From Nitrospira sp. (GTDB lineage Bacteria; Nitrospirota; Nitrospiria; Nitrospirales; Nitrospiraceae), in the NCBI GenBank assembly GCA_009594865.1, contig VOPT01000033.1, forward strand, positions 1 to 64,000: 64,000 nt of DNA. The letters run 5' to 3'. The notes below the pieces were generated by a model. It searched no databases. It worked only from the letters and a program-made list of their open reading frames with translations, and had not been told where the DNA came from. A program made the position numbers and the translations under genes. Of this stretch, positions 1-10,398 are shown piece by piece; position 1 is the first letter of the stretch, and every line of letters starts with the position of its first letter.

Positions 1-95
1 TGGAACGCCTCGATGGCCAGCGCAGTGGAGGCAAAACTTACCACCAAAGCTGCGGCAGCCATGAAGGTCCACCCTTGCTTTTGAAGCTTCATCAT
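1..95 (-). CDS. Exported protein, N-terminal fragment (runs off left edge)
   Basis: Only the first 31 codons are in the window. The protein begins MMKLQKQGWTF and continues into a short hydrophobic stretch ending at an ALA site near residue 27, which is a typical Sec signal peptide. An AAGGAGG ribosome site lies just upstream of the ATG at 95 (the second ATG at 92 is an alternative). It follows the exported-protein gene at 152-664 by 56 bases on the same strand, so the two may be cotranscribed. The mature protein is outside the window and no function can be given. Confidence 0.7.
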   Translation of the reverse strand, partial: MMKLQKQGWTFMAAAALVVSFASTALAIEAF

Positions 96-151
96 CACAT
101 CCTCCTTAAAGAAGACAAAAGAGTCTCAAGAATGTCGCCTCGCGTATAAAT

Positions 152-664
152 CTACTTCAATACTTTGAAACCGGTAATAGTGCGACCATCGAGGGTCACT
201 TCCATCGCAACGAGCTCTTGCGAGGCCTTGATGATCTGATCCATCAAGCCCTTGTCCTTCACGGCCAAACGAACCGTGGTCTGAGCATGGTGCCAACCGG
301 CATAAGGATTATTCTTGTCCGTACCACCAGTGTAGCCCCAGGCGCAGCACGTGAAGAGGGGATCCGGCGGCTTCACATCCATTGAGGTTGAGGAACGACC
401 ACCACCCTCACCAGAGGCGGGGTCACCCGTGTTCCAATACTGAATGCCGAACAAAATTTCACCGTCAGGATTGTCGGCCCACTGTGACCACACACGACCT
501 TTCAGGGTGTTCGTAGGTTCCCCCTTAAAGAACTTGCCACTGCCCGTGGTGATTTCGCTGGGTCCGCCACCGGATGGAGCGTCGGCCGCCATAGAGACAC
601 CGGCGGTCAACAAGCCGACGACAGAGGAGACTGCAAGTGCGGCTAGAATTCCGACCCTATTCAT
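152..664 (-). CDS. Exported protein of unknown function
   Basis: A 170-residue protein. The start at 664 (MNRVGILAALAV) is chosen because AAGGAGGG sits just upstream and a clear Sec signal peptide follows (hydrophobic core about residues 5-20, cleavage near VSMAAD). A longer in-frame start at 721 would place non-hydrophobic residues before the signal. The mature part is Gly/Ser-rich at first, then has LKGRVWSQW, a CCAWGY pair of cysteines and several Trp residues. The C-terminal end (VTLDGRTITGFKVLK) looks like a compact beta-rich fold. No family was recognised. A downstream exported protein starts 56 bases after its stop. Confidence 0.75.
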   Translation of the reverse strand: MNRVGILAALAVSSVVGLLTAGVSMAADAPSGGGPSEITTGSGKFFKGEPTNTLKGRVWSQWADNPDGEILFGIQYWNTGDPASGEGGGRSSTSMDVKPPDPLFTCCAWGYTGGTDKNNPYAGWHHAQTTVRLAVKDKGLMDQIIKASQELVAMEVTLDGRTITGFKVLK

Positions 665-712
665 AACCCTACCCTCCTTGGAAAAATGATGACCAGAGAA
701 CCGTTGAATCAC

Positions 713-742
713 AGTATCCAAAAAAAGAGTTCAAGAAAACAA
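713..742 (-). promoter_or_regulatory. Possible sigma-70 promoter for the exported protein at 152-664
   Basis: On the minus strand a TTGTTT -35-like box (737-742) and a GATACT -10-like box (713-718) are 18 bases apart. Transcription would begin near 706, about 40 bases before the start codon. This is motif matching only. Confidence 0.35.
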
Positions 743-1034
743 AAAAATCAGAGAACGCGCTAGCAGGAGGAAGTGCGACACACACCCCCTTTCTCTCTGC
801 TTACCTTCCCCTGTAATGCAGTCGAAATGAATTCGAACGTATAGGATGAAAACGCGGCCATGGTACTTAAATCCACCAAACGTGTCAAGAAAATGTTTTT
901 CGAAAATTGTACGGCAACTGCAATCAGCAAAGTTTTGTCCGATCAATGAGTTAGCTGGGCTGACTCACCTCGAGAGGTCCTATCCTCTCACTCCTTGGCC
1001 GCGCCAACTGCACAGAGGCGTGGCGCGTGATCGA
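743..1034. other. Intergenic region without a supported gene
   Basis: About 290 bases between the M16 peptidase stop and the promoter region of the exported protein. Short open frames here have no ribosome sites and no protein-like composition. A 7-base inverted repeat (CGCGCCA at 1000-1006, TGGCGCG at 1021-1027) just beyond the peptidase stop could act as a 3' hairpin, but it has no T-tract. Nothing else was seen. Confidence 0.5.
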
Positions 1035-2288
1035 TTATGATGCAAACGACTGCAGACTGTTAGCCGGAATAGGCCCGAGCGCCGTAATGGCGAGACAGCG
1101 CTGATCCAATAGGGTTTGCGCCACACGATAGACTTGACCTGTTGTGACACGGTCAATCTCCCCGATCATTTGTTCGAGTGAGACATGACTCCCTTGCGTC
1201 AACTCGTCCTTCGCCAATTTACTCATCCGGCTATGCGAGCTTTCCAGACTGAGCATGAGACTACCTTTCATCTGATTCTTTACGCGTGCCAGATCTTTGG
1301 CATCGATGCCCTTGCTACGGAGCTTCTTCAGCTCCCGACATACAACCTCCACGACACGCTCCACCTCTTTCGGGCGTGTGCCGGCGTAAACCGTCGTCAT
1401 CCCGCCGTCCGAGTAGGTGGAGAGGAACGAATAAATCGAATACACGAGACCGCGTTTCTCTCTCACTTCCTGAAACAGGCGCGAACTCACACTTCCGCCA
1501 AGCACCCCATTGAGCGCATGGGCCGCATACCGGTCCTTATGCCCGGCACCCAACCCTTGCAGGCCCAAACAGAGATGAACCTGTTCCAGCGCTTTGCGCC
1601 TCACCAGCACTCCTCCACGGACCTCGGGAGGCCGCCGACTCTGCTCGACCGCGACGCCTTTATGAGAAGCGGAGAAGTAGCGGGCCAGGAGTTGTTCCAG
1701 TCGCTTCCAGGTGAAGTTTCCGGCCACTGCGACGACCGTGCGCTCAGGGTCGTAGTGAGAACTGACATACGAAACCAGGTCATGACGACCCAATGCTTGG
1801 ATTCTCGGAGCTTGCCCCAGGATCGGTCGTCCCAAGGGATGGCTCCCGAGAGTATGCTTCATGTGGAGTTCCTGAACGAGATCCTCAGGATCATCCTGAA
1901 CCATTCGGATCTCTTCCAGCACCACTTGTTTTTCTTTTTCGACTTCCTTGGACTCGAACCGCGAACGGTAGAACAGATCGGAGAGCAACTCCAGCGCCGC
2001 CCCCAATTGCTGATCGAGCACTTTCACATAAAACGTCGTCGTCTCGCGAGTCGTGAAGGCATTCATCTCTCCGCCCAGCGCATCAATTTCTCGGGAAATC
2101 TGCGTGGCCGATCGACTTCGCGTCCCCTTGAAAAACATATGCTCCAGGAAGTGAGACAGCCCCTCTTCTCCCGGCTGCTCATCGCGGGAGCCAACATTCA
2201 CCCAAATCCCGATCGTGACGGACTTCAACGTCGGTAGTAGTTCAGCCACGACCCGCAGCTTGTTGTCGAGAACGATCTTGCGATACAC
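1035..2288 (-). CDS. M16 family zinc peptidase (processing-protease-like)
   Basis: A 417-residue protein with the inverted zinc motif HFLEH (H46, E49, H50). The distal domain contains the LFQEVREKRGLVYS segment typical of M16B peptidases, which cleave peptides inside a clam-shell chamber. There is no signal peptide, so it is probably cytoplasmic. The start is GTG at 2288, with AGGA upstream. The gene follows pnp by 6 bases, and an M16 gene after pnp is a common arrangement. Its substrate is not known. It is the last gene of the rimP-to-pnp operon. Confidence 0.9.
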   Translation of the reverse strand: MYRKIVLDNKLRVVAELLPTLKSVTIGIWVNVGSRDEQPGEEGLSHFLEHMFFKGTRSRSATQISREIDALGGEMNAFTTRETTTFYVKVLDQQLGAALELLSDLFYRSRFESKEVEKEKQVVLEEIRMVQDDPEDLVQELHMKHTLGSHPLGRPILGQAPRIQALGRHDLVSYVSSHYDPERTVVAVAGNFTWKRLEQLLARYFSASHKGVAVEQSRRPPEVRGGVLVRRKALEQVHLCLGLQGLGAGHKDRYAAHALNGVLGGSVSSRLFQEVREKRGLVYSIYSFLSTYSDGGMTTVYAGTRPKEVERVVEVVCRELKKLRSKGIDAKDLARVKNQMKGSLMLSLESSHSRMSKLAKDELTQGSHVSLEQMIGEIDRVTTGQVYRVAQTLLDQRCLAITALGPIPANSLQSFAS

Positions 2289-2294
2289 GATCGA

Positions 2295-4412
2295 TTATCC
2301 TGCGGGAGTCGGTTCGGTTGCGGGAGCGCCCGCAGGTGCCGGCATCGCCTCTTTCCGGCTCAAACGAATTTTCCCCTGCTTATCGATTTCCAACACTTTT
2401 ACCTGAATCTGATCCCCTTCCGACACCTCGTCGGTCACCGCTTTCACGCGATGATGGGCGAGCTGAGAGATATGGACCAGGCCGTCCGTGCCCGGAAGCA
2501 CCTCGACGAAGGCGCCGAAATCCATAATCTTCCGAACCGTTCCCAGATAAATCTTGCCGACTTCGACTTCTTCGGTCAGGCGCTTGATCATATCGATAGC
2601 CTTCTGGGCCGAGGCTTCATCCGAGGACGCAATCGTCACATCGCCCGTGTCTTCGACATTGATCTTCACACCCGTCTCCGCGATGATGCTGCGGATCATT
2701 TTCCCGCCCGGGCCGATAACGTCGCGGATCTTGTCCTGCTTGATCTTCATCGGGAATATGCGTGGAGCGAAGGCGGACAACTTGGTTCGCGGAGCCGTCA
2801 ACGCCTGCGCCATGCATCCCAGAATATGGAGTCTGCCGGCCTTGGCTTGCGCCAGCGCTTCACGCATCAATGCGGCATCGATACCGCCGATCTTGATGTC
2901 CATCTGCAGCGCGGTGACGCCGTTTTTCGTACCCGTCACCTTGAAGTCCATATCGCCCAAATGATCTTCCAGCCCGAGAATGTCTGAGAGGACCAAGACC
3001 TGATTACCTTCCTTGATCAGTCCCATCGCAATGCCCGCCACCGGTTCCTTGATCGGCACACCGGCATCCAGCAGCGCCAGCGTACCGCCGCAGACCGTGG
3101 CCATGGAAGAAGAGCCGTTGGATTCTAGAATTTCGGACACAATCCGAACCGTGTAGGGGAACTTATCCTTACCGGGAATGATGGACTTCAATGCGCGCTC
3201 CGCCAGTGCGCCGTGCCCGACTTCGCGGCGCCCGGGAGATCGCAACGGCCGCGCCTCACCGACGCTGAAAGGCGGGAAATTGTAATGCAGCATAAAGGTG
3301 CGCATGTACTCGCCCTCCAGGGCGTCGATGCGCTGTTCATCGTCGGTCGTTCCCAACGTCACCACTGCTAAACTTTGGGTTTCTCCGCGAGTAAACACCG
3401 CCGACCCGTGCGCGCGTGGCAACACACTCACTTCGCACGTGATCGGGCGGATGTCCGACGGCCCGCGCCCATCGGCGCGCACCCGCTTTTCGAGAATCAT
3501 GTTCCGAACTTCGGTGTACTCCAAGCCGTGGAAAATGATTTTGACGTGCCGATCGCGGTTAGGCTCGTCCGACTTGAGCGCGGCCAGTGTCTCGGCCAAG
3601 ACCTGATCCAATCGCTCTTGCCGTGCGCTCTTGTTGGGAATAAGAATGGCTTCACGAATGGGACCTGCCACCAGCTTGCGTACCTGCTCCGCCAAGCCAG
3701 CATCGATTGCCTCTTGCGTGACTACCCGTTTGGGCTTACCGGCCAGGGTACGCAGCTCTTCGATCTTGGCGACGATTTTCTTGATCTCGCTGTGTGCCAA
3801 CTCGATCGCCTCGAGCATGGTCGCTTCAGGCAATTCATTGGCTCCCGCTTCCACCATCATGACGGCATCGGCGGTTCCCGCCACCACGAGATGCAATTCA
3901 CTGGCCTCAAGGGTTTCCAAGTCGGGATTCACGACAAACTGGCCGTTGACGCGTCCGATCTTGACCCCTGCGATGGGGCCATTAAATGGAATGGACGAGA
4001 TCGCCAACGCGGCAGAGGCGGCAGTGATCGCAATCACGTCGGACACGCCCGTCTTATCGGCTGACAACACCGAGGTGATGACTTGGGTCTCGAAATAGTA
4101 GCCTTCTGGGAAGAGGGGGCGAAGCGGACGATCAATCAACCGGCTGGTGAGCACTTCTCGCTCGGACGGGCGTCCTTCCCGTTTGAAATATCCACCGGGA
4201 ATCTTGCCCGCGGCGTAGGTTTTTTCCTGGTAATCCACCGTCAGGGGAAGAAAATCCACTCCGGGCTTCGCGGTTTGCGAGGCAACGGCCGTCGCGAGTA
4301 TCACGGTGTCGCCGTAGGTGGCCCAAATCGCGCCGTCCGCCTGCTTGGCAATACGGCCGGTTTCCAGCGTCAAGCGGCGACCCGCCAGCTCGATGTCTAT
4401 CGTATGTTTCAT
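2295..4412 (-). CDS. pnp: Polyribonucleotide nucleotidyltransferase (PNPase)
   Basis: A 705-residue protein of normal length for PNPase, the phosphorolytic 3'-5' exoribonuclease of RNA turnover. Two RNase PH-like domains occupy about residues 1-220 and 310-545; the second carries GDMDFKVTGT with the catalytic aspartate. A KH domain with a GPGGKMIR loop (about 560-600) and an S1 domain containing DFGAFVEVLPGTDGLVHIS follow. GGAGGAG lies upstream of the ATG. The gene follows rpsO after a 160-base spacer that contains a strong hairpin (4534-4559), resembling the rpsO-pnp spacer where PNPase is autoregulated in enterobacteria. Confidence 0.98.
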   Translation of the reverse strand: MKHTIDIELAGRRLTLETGRIAKQADGAIWATYGDTVILATAVASQTAKPGVDFLPLTVDYQEKTYAAGKIPGGYFKREGRPSEREVLTSRLIDRPLRPLFPEGYYFETQVITSVLSADKTGVSDVIAITAASAALAISSIPFNGPIAGVKIGRVNGQFVVNPDLETLEASELHLVVAGTADAVMMVEAGANELPEATMLEAIELAHSEIKKIVAKIEELRTLAGKPKRVVTQEAIDAGLAEQVRKLVAGPIREAILIPNKSARQERLDQVLAETLAALKSDEPNRDRHVKIIFHGLEYTEVRNMILEKRVRADGRGPSDIRPITCEVSVLPRAHGSAVFTRGETQSLAVVTLGTTDDEQRIDALEGEYMRTFMLHYNFPPFSVGEARPLRSPGRREVGHGALAERALKSIIPGKDKFPYTVRIVSEILESNGSSSMATVCGGTLALLDAGVPIKEPVAGIAMGLIKEGNQVLVLSDILGLEDHLGDMDFKVTGTKNGVTALQMDIKIGGIDAALMREALAQAKAGRLHILGCMAQALTAPRTKLSAFAPRIFPMKIKQDKIRDVIGPGGKMIRSIIAETGVKINVEDTGDVTIASSDEASAQKAIDMIKRLTEEVEVGKIYLGTVRKIMDFGAFVEVLPGTDGLVHISQLAHHRVKAVTDEVSEGDQIQVKVLEIDKQGKIRLSRKEAMPAPAGAPATEPTPAG

Positions 4413-4533
4413 CTATGGTCTCCTCCGGTTAAATCCCACAGATGCCCACAGAGATAAGTTCAAGCTGAACGCGGAACCTGCACAGGCCCGTATGCTTGAA
4501 CTTGTTTCAGTGTTCACCTGCGGGGACACTAGT

Positions 4534-4559
4534 TCGGCCGCCACACTCGTGGCGGCCGA
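4534..4559 (-). promoter_or_regulatory. Strong hairpin in the rpsO-pnp spacer
   Basis: An 11-base perfect inverted repeat (4534-4544 with 4549-4559, 4-base loop), GC-rich and without a T-tract on the minus strand. It lies between the rpsO stop and the pnp start. In E. coli this spacer carries a terminator and an RNase III site used for pnp autoregulation; a similar processing or stability role here is inference. Confidence 0.6.
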
Positions 4560-4572
4560 TTCGATCACCCGA

Positions 4573-4842
4573 CTACTTACGAATACCCAAACGTTCGATG
4601 ACGGCGCGATACCGGCCCTCTTCCACATGCCGCAGATAATCCAGCAAGCGGCGACGGCGCCCGACCAACGTCAACAATCCACGCCGGGAATGGTGGTCTT
4701 TCTTGTGCAGTTTAAAATGTTCCGTCAGATACGTGATCCGGTTCGTCAGAATGGCAATTTGCACTTCCGGGGAGCCGGTGTCCTTGTCATGCTGCTGGAA
4801 ACTCTTCATTAACTCCGTCTTCACTTCTTTTACCAGTGCCAT
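4573..4842 (-). CDS. rpsO: 30S ribosomal protein S15 (uS15)
   Basis: An 89-residue protein, the standard length for S15. It has the characteristic [15 protein letters not shown] and [19 protein letters not shown] segments that contact 16S rRNA h22 in the central domain of the small subunit. GAGGAGTAGAG precedes the ATG. It lies 6 bases after truB and upstream of pnp, in the conserved order. S15 is needed for platform assembly of the 30S subunit. Confidence 0.98.
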   Translation of the reverse strand: MALVKEVKTELMKSFQQHDKDTGSPEVQIAILTNRITYLTEHFKLHKKDHHSRRGLLTLVGRRRRLLDYLRHVEEGRYRAVIERLGIRK

Positions 4843-4848
4843 ACGTCT

Positions 4849-5880
4849 CTACTCCTCTATTGAGTTCGCAATACTACCACCCTGTAATGCGTCCGTGACT
4901 AATACTTTTGACAGAGCAATCGACAGCTCCCCCGCCAGCCGCGCCTGATCGTCTAGCCCGGCGGGCATGGTGCCGACGGCCAACAATCGTCCCGCACTGT
5001 CCTTGATGCGGATCGCACGGCCCGAGGCTTCCGAATGAATCGTCGGCAACCCCTGCCAGCTCACCACAGCGGCAGTGGGAACCGGCATGCCATGGACGAC
5101 CCTTCGGGTCGTCTCCTCACCAATGATGCAGACGGGAAGTCCTGCCAGCGCCTCGTCAAGCGTCAACATCGATCCGGCCAATGTCCCCTGAGCCAAGCGA
5201 CTCTCGACTTCATCGACGGTCAAGGCCTGCTCCACCATCAGCGGCCCGACGCGTTCGCGAATCAACGTCGCCACATGACCGCCGACCCCGAGCTTTTCTC
5301 CGATATCCGCACACAGCGTCCTGATATAGGTTCCCTTTGAGCAGACCACACGGAGCATCACATCAGGAAGCTGAATGCTGACCACTTCCAAACGAAAGAC
5401 CGTAACTTCACGAGCCTGGCGCGCTACATCCTTCCCGGCGCGCGCAGCTTTATACAGGGGAATGCCGCCCACCTTCACAGCTGAGTACATGGGAGGAACC
5501 TGTTGGATACGGCCCTCAAAACCAGCCACAACTTCCCGGATACGGGCGTCGGTCACGGCCGTAAGCGGCGCGCGCTGCAGCACCGTTCCCGTGGCATCCT
5601 GCGTATCGGTCGCTTCCCCCAATCGCATTCCGGCCAGATACGTTTTATCCCACTCAAGCAGATACTCAGCGATGCGCGTGCCTCGGCCGACAAGCAACGG
5701 CAAGACCCCCGTGGCCGCAGGATCGAGGGTGCCCGCATGGCCCAGCTTCATCCCGCGCAATTTTCCTCGAAGACGGGCGACCACATCGTGCGATGTCCAT
5801 CCAGCTTCCTTGCGGACATTCAGCACGCCGTCCTGCAGCATCGTAGCCGTATAGGATTCCGTCGACGCGATCATAGTCAT
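4849..5880 (-). CDS. truB: tRNA pseudouridine(55) synthase TruB
   Basis: A 343-residue protein of the TruB family, which makes pseudouridine 55 in the T-loop of tRNAs. The catalytic aspartate is D53 in HAGTLDPAATGVL. The downstream motifs PPMYSAVKVGG and CSKGTYIRTLC are also present. The C-terminal part (about 250-343) is PUA-like and divergent. The first ATG, 3 bases after rbfA, is used; an in-frame ATG two codons later is also possible. The protein starts about 15 residues before the family core begins. Confidence 0.96.
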   Translation of the reverse strand: MTMIASTESYTATMLQDGVLNVRKEAGWTSHDVVARLRGKLRGMKLGHAGTLDPAATGVLPLLVGRGTRIAEYLLEWDKTYLAGMRLGEATDTQDATGTVLQRAPLTAVTDARIREVVAGFEGRIQQVPPMYSAVKVGGIPLYKAARAGKDVARQAREVTVFRLEVVSIQLPDVMLRVVCSKGTYIRTLCADIGEKLGVGGHVATLIRERVGPLMVEQALTVDEVESRLAQGTLAGSMLTLDEALAGLPVCIIGEETTRRVVHGMPVPTAAVVSWQGLPTIHSEASGRAIRIKDSAGRLLAVGTMPAGLDDQARLAGELSIALSKVLVTDALQGGSIANSIEE

Positions 5881-5883
5881 CGG

Positions 5884-6282
5884 CTAGACATCGGCGCGAG
5901 GGGATTCCGTGAGCACGCCTTCTTTGCTCTCGTCCAGGTGCAACCCATCCAGCAGCGCGAGAACTCGATCAGCCCGCGGCCCGCTGACATCTTTCATAAA
6001 AATCAATTCCGGCAGATACCGAAGCGCCAGACGCCGCCCGAGTTCCGCACGGACAAAACCACTCGCTTTCGCCAGCCCATCAAAAACCAGCCGTTCGTCT
6101 TTGTTCTGCTCCATGGTGGTGACAAAGACACGGGCAATGCGCAAATCTTTGGTTAACTCCACATCGGTCACCGTCACGGAACGCACGCGCGGATCTTTGA
6201 TTTTCCGCATCAAAATGTCGGCCACTTCCATGCGGATCTGATCTGCCACCCGTTCGGCGCGGCTATACGTCGATTTGGTCAT
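5884..6282 (-). CDS. rbfA: Ribosome-binding factor A
   Basis: A 132-residue KH-fold protein of the RbfA family, which binds immature 30S subunits and helps 16S 5'-end maturation. It shows SRAERVADQIRMEVADIL at the N-terminus, a KDPR segment, and the LRIARVFVTT strand. It sits between ylxP and truB with short gaps, the usual place after infB. Confidence 0.95.
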   Translation of the reverse strand: MTKSTYSRAERVADQIRMEVADILMRKIKDPRVRSVTVTDVELTKDLRIARVFVTTMEQNKDERLVFDGLAKASGFVRAELGRRLALRYLPELIFMKDVSGPRADRVLALLDGLHLDESKEGVLTESPRADV

Positions 6283-6291
6283 GACGTGGCC

Positions 6292-6573
6292 TTACAACAA
6301 CTCGATCCGAGAGCGGAGCAGCTGAATCGTCGGCACTCCCTGAATCAAATTCACGGCTTGGTCCAGTACCTGGTTGACGTGGGCGGACTCATTCGCCACG
6401 CAGGCCAACCCTAAAATCGCCTTCTGCCACAATTCTTGCTCTCCCACCTCAGCCACCGACACATTGAACTTATCCCGCAAACGACTTTTCAAACTTTGCA
6501 ACACCTGTCGCTTGTCTTTCAACGAATGTCCATCGGGGATGAACAACTCGACGGTACAAAGCCCGACGATCAT
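6292..6573 (-). CDS. ylxP: DUF503 family protein (YlxP-like)
   Basis: A 93-residue protein beginning [23 protein letters not shown], a DUF503/YlxP signature. The start codon overlaps the infB stop by 4 bases, implying translational coupling. YlxP proteins sit between infB and rbfA in many genomes and are linked by context to ribosome function; the exact role is unsettled. Confidence 0.9.
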   Translation of the reverse strand: MIVGLCTVELFIPDGHSLKDKRQVLQSLKSRLRDKFNVSVAEVGEQELWQKAILGLACVANESAHVNQVLDQAVNLIQGVPTIQLLRSRIELL

Positions 6574-9155
6574 GCCCGATGAGGTTGCGGGGAAGTGCCG
6601 CGGTGTGTCGATTCGAGCTTTGCCGCGACCTTGTCAATGGCAAAGGCCTCGATAATGTCTCCTGCTTTGAGGTCGTTGAAGTTTTCAACCGTGATACCGC
6701 ATTCATAGCCTTGCTGAACTTCCCGCACATCATCCTTGAAACGCCTCAGCGAGCCCAGCTTCCCCTCATAGACCACCACACTATCACGAATCACACGCAC
6801 ACCGACGCTGGCGCGTGAGATGACGCCATCCACCACGTAGCAACCGGCGACCAGCCCGGCCTTGGGAATAGTAAACATCTGCCGCACTTCTGCGCGTCCG
6901 AGGATCCGCTCTTTGAGCGTGGGCTCAAGCAACCCTTCCATGGCCGCACGGATATCGTTCAATGCGTCGTAAATAATGCTGTAGAGGCGGACGTCCACAC
7001 CCTCCCGCTCAGCCAGGGCGGCGGCTTTGGGCTCAGGACGAATGTTGAATCCGATGACAATCGCCTTCGAAGCGGCTGCTAACAGAATGTCGGTTTCGGT
7101 AATGCCTCCGACCCCGGTGTGCATGACGCGCAATTTGACGGCACCGGCCGGCATTTTTTCGACGGCGGCCGCCAAGGCTTCTGAAGAGCCCTGCACATCG
7201 GCCTTGATCACGATGGGCAACTCTTTGACATTGCCCTCCTGGATTTTGGCAAACAAATCATCCAGACTGACCTTCGCCGGGCCGGCCAAATCAGCCGCCC
7301 GCTGCTTCATGGCTCGTTCCTGCGCGATCTCGCGGGCGACCCGCTCATCCTTCACAATAGTGAAGGCATCACCGGCAGACGGCACGCCGGGCAATCCGAT
7401 CACCTCGACCGGCACCGACGGTCCTGCTTCCGTGGTTTTCTTTCCCGTATCCGTGACCAATGCGCGAACGCGCCCGCTGAAATTGCCGACCACAAATGCG
7501 TCGCCGACATGCAAGGTCCCGCTTTGCACGAGAACCGTCGCGATGGGGCCTCGCCCGCGGTCCAGCTTGGCCTCGATGACCAAACCCTTCGCCATGCGCG
7601 TGGGATCCGCTTTCAGTTCCAAGACTTCCGCCTGCAGGAGGATCATTTCCAGGAGTTGATCCAAACCGGTGCGCTGTTTCGCGGAGACCTCCACCATGAT
7701 CGTGTCACCGCCCCACGACTCGGCCACAAGACCATGCTCGGTCAGGGCATTTTTCACACGATCGACATTGGCTCCCGGCTTATCGACTTTGTTGATGGCG
7801 ACAATCAGCGGCACTCCGGCAGCCTTGGCATGGTGAATGGCTTCCACGGTCTGCGGCATAACACCATCGTCTGCCGCCACGACCAGAATGACGATATCCG
7901 TCGCCTTCGCTCCCCGTGCGCGCATCGCGGTGAACGCTTCGTGGCCAGGGGTATCGAGGAAGGTCACCTGCTTCCCATGTACTCCGACGATATAGGCGCC
8001 GATATGCTGCGTGATGCCTCCGGCTTCGCCTTCGGCCACCTTCGTTGAACGAATCGCATCCAGCAGGGACGTTTTCCCGTGATCGACATGGCCCATGATC
8101 GTGACGACCGGCGGCCGCGGCACCGCATGTTCTTCACCCGAGGATTGGGCGGCCTCTTCCAGCAAGGCTTCGCCGACCTTCTCCGTCGAGACTTCCACCC
8201 GGGCGCCATACTCTTCGGCAATCAACGACGCCGCTTCGAGATTGATCGACTGATTGAAGGTCACCATCTGCCCCATATCCATCAGCTTCCGGACCACGTC
8301 CGCCGGCCGCTGACCGATGAGTTCGGCAAACTCCTTGACGCTGACTCCTGCGGTCAATTTCACGCTTTTCTTTCTCGGCTTGGTGATTTCCGTTGGCAAG
8401 GCATGGTGAATATGTTTGGACCGGTCTTCCCGCCGCTGCACCGGGATCGCCCGCAAATCTCCCCACCGGGTGGCGTCGTTCTTAAACTTGGCTTCGTCTT
8501 CTTCCCGGGTCCGGGGGGCCTTTTTGGCTTTTTTCAATTTCTCGCGGGCGGCGGCTTCGCTTTCCAATGCCTCTGTACCCGTTTTCTTCTTGGTTGCCGC
8601 AAGGACATCGGGAGAAGGAGTCGTGACCACGGAAGGTTGAGACGGCTTAGTCGTCGTCTCCGCCGAAGTCACCACCACGGGCGGCTGCGGCTCGGCCTCT
8701 TCAGCAGCCTGGGTCGGCTCGACCGGAGCGACTTCACCGACTTCCGGACCGGTCAGGGTTGCGGGAGGCACAGCCCCGGCGTCCGGCGCTACGGAAGCAG
8801 CCGGTGCAAACACGGCTTCCGCTGCAGCCAGGGACGCCACAGCATCTTCTGCGCCCTCTTCGCGTTTCTTTTTGATGAGAATGCGTTTTTTGTCGGGCTT
8901 CGGAGCTTCTTCATGCGCGACTGCGTGCGATCCACCGGGCTCTTTCGACAAACGAACCATTTTTTTCGCCTCATGCCCGGACGAAGACGCCTCGCCGGCA
9001 CGTGCCTTCGAACCAAGCTTTTCAAGCGCCATGCGGACCGAATCATCATCCAATGCGCTGCTGTGGGACGCCACCGGAATCCCGAGCCGCTTCAGTTCAG
9101 GAATCAGCTCCCGATTTTCCATCCCCAGCTGCTTTGCTAATTCGTACACGCGCAT
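6570..9155 (-). CDS. infB: Translation initiation factor IF-2
   Basis: An 861-residue GTPase that places initiator fMet-tRNA on the 30S subunit. An IF2 N-terminal helical domain (residues 1-50) is followed by a long Ala/Pro/Lys-rich linker (about 60-245) and a second IF2N domain (about 265-325). The G domain has G1 GHVDHGKT (355-362), DTPGHE and NKVD. Domains II, III and C2 complete the protein. It directly follows nusA; the small ylxR and L7Ae-like genes often found between them are absent. Confidence 0.98.
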   Translation of the reverse strand: MRVYELAKQLGMENRELIPELKRLGIPVASHSSALDDDSVRMALEKLGSKARAGEASSSGHEAKKMVRLSKEPGGSHAVAHEEAPKPDKKRILIKKKREEGAEDAVASLAAAEAVFAPAASVAPDAGAVPPATLTGPEVGEVAPVEPTQAAEEAEPQPPVVVTSAETTTKPSQPSVVTTPSPDVLAATKKKTGTEALESEAAAREKLKKAKKAPRTREEDEAKFKNDATRWGDLRAIPVQRREDRSKHIHHALPTEITKPRKKSVKLTAGVSVKEFAELIGQRPADVVRKLMDMGQMVTFNQSINLEAASLIAEEYGARVEVSTEKVGEALLEEAAQSSGEEHAVPRPPVVTIMGHVDHGKTSLLDAIRSTKVAEGEAGGITQHIGAYIVGVHGKQVTFLDTPGHEAFTAMRARGAKATDIVILVVAADDGVMPQTVEAIHHAKAAGVPLIVAINKVDKPGANVDRVKNALTEHGLVAESWGGDTIMVEVSAKQRTGLDQLLEMILLQAEVLELKADPTRMAKGLVIEAKLDRGRGPIATVLVQSGTLHVGDAFVVGNFSGRVRALVTDTGKKTTEAGPSVPVEVIGLPGVPSAGDAFTIVKDERVAREIAQERAMKQRAADLAGPAKVSLDDLFAKIQEGNVKELPIVIKADVQGSSEALAAAVEKMPAGAVKLRVMHTGVGGITETDILLAAASKAIVIGFNIRPEPKAAALAEREGVDVRLYSIIYDALNDIRAAMEGLLEPTLKERILGRAEVRQMFTIPKAGLVAGCYVVDGVISRASVGVRVIRDSVVVYEGKLGSLRRFKDDVREVQQGYECGITVENFNDLKAGDIIEAFAIDKVAAKLESTHRGTSPQPHRA

Positions 9156-9217
9156 ACAATACCGCTCAGCTCCACCCGCTAGATAATTGCCATTCAGCTC
9201 GTGACTTTCGAGCCGCT

Positions 9218-10357
9218 TCAGTCCGCCTGCTGCGCCGCAGCCCGCGCCTCATCCTGCTGGCGCTGAGCCTCGGTCTCTTCCGCCAAGGCCGCCTTGATAT
9301 CCCGATCGCGCTCTGCCTTTTCCTTCTCGTATTCCGTCGCGCTGATGATATCGATCTTCCAGCCGGTCAGGCGAGCGGCCAATCGAACATTTTGTCCGTT
9401 CTTCCCGATCGCCAGCGAAAGCTGGGAATCCGCCACGACCACCAGTGCCGACTTCTTTTCTTCATCGATGCCGACTTTTTCGATCGTCGCCGGATTTAAT
9501 GCTTCCGCAATGAACACGCGGGGATCTTGCGTCCACGTAATGATGTCGATCTTTTCTCCGCGCAACTCTCGCACGACAGCCTGCACGCGCGACCCCTTAA
9601 TCCCGACACAGGCTCCGACCGGGTCCACCGCTTTGTCGCGGGATGACACCGCAATCTTGGTACGATCACCCGGCTCACGCACAATCGATTTGATTTCCAC
9701 GATCTTCTCACCGACTTCCGGGACTTCCAGCTCGAACATCTTCGCCACAAACTGGGGATGACTACGGGAGAGGATGACCTGCACATCTTTCGGTGTACGA
9801 CGCACCTCCAGCAGCAAGGCCTTTACGCGATCTCCACGCCGGTAGGTTTCGCGCGGGATCTGCTCCTGAATCGGAAGGATCGCCTCGGTTTTGCCGAGAT
9901 CGACCAGAAAGTTTCTCCGCTCCATGCCGAGGATGATGCCGTTCACCAGGTCTCCCTGACGAGTCGAATACTCCTTCTGAACGGCTTCCCATTCAGCCTC
10001 ACGGACTTTCTGAAAAATGACCTGCTTGGCCGTTTGAGCGGCAATGCGCCCCAATTCGTCCATTTCGATCAGGGAGCCGATTTCGTCACCGACTTCCGCG
10101 CCCTCATCATATTCACGCGCCTCCTTCAGGGAGATCTCGGCTTTTGGATTGGCCACCGTATCGACGATGATTTTCTTCGACACAACCGAAATTTCGCCGG
10201 TCTTACTGTCAATCTCGACCTGAATATTCTCGGCCTGGCCGAAGCGTTTTTTCGCAGCGGTTTGCAGCGCTGACTCGATCGCGCCAATGACCCTGGCCTT
10301 ATCGATTCCCTTTTGACGGCCGATTTCATCGATGACGGCGATCAACTCTCGGTTCAT
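9218..10357 (-). CDS. nusA: Transcription termination/antitermination factor NusA
   Basis: A 379-residue protein, the short form of NusA without the C-terminal acidic repeats of enterobacteria. The N-terminal RNA-polymerase-binding domain covers about 1-125, then an S1 domain, then KH1 and KH2. Visible motifs are [13 protein letters not shown] and [19 protein letters not shown]. The C-terminus is a charged helical tail. GAGGTGTGAG is upstream of the ATG. It lies 41 bases after rimP. Confidence 0.97.
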   Translation of the reverse strand: MNRELIAVIDEIGRQKGIDKARVIGAIESALQTAAKKRFGQAENIQVEIDSKTGEISVVSKKIIVDTVANPKAEISLKEAREYDEGAEVGDEIGSLIEMDELGRIAAQTAKQVIFQKVREAEWEAVQKEYSTRQGDLVNGIILGMERRNFLVDLGKTEAILPIQEQIPRETYRRGDRVKALLLEVRRTPKDVQVILSRSHPQFVAKMFELEVPEVGEKIVEIKSIVREPGDRTKIAVSSRDKAVDPVGACVGIKGSRVQAVVRELRGEKIDIITWTQDPRVFIAEALNPATIEKVGIDEEKKSALVVVADSQLSLAIGKNGQNVRLAARLTGWKIDIISATEYEKEKAERDRDIKAALAEETEAQRQQDEARAAAQQAD

Positions 10358-10398
10358 AGCTCACACCTCATGGTTAACACCGCCGCAAGCACCGTCTG

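Noticed and set aside
1185..2237. 350-residue plus-strand frame opposite the M16 peptidase
   Set aside because: Antisense to an identified enzyme, no family resemblance.
8079..9140. 353-residue plus-strand open frame opposite infB
   Set aside because: Antisense to a clear gene; high GC with few stops on the reverse of an Ala/Pro-rich linker explains it, and its composition (many His, Arg, Gly, Leu) is not protein-like.
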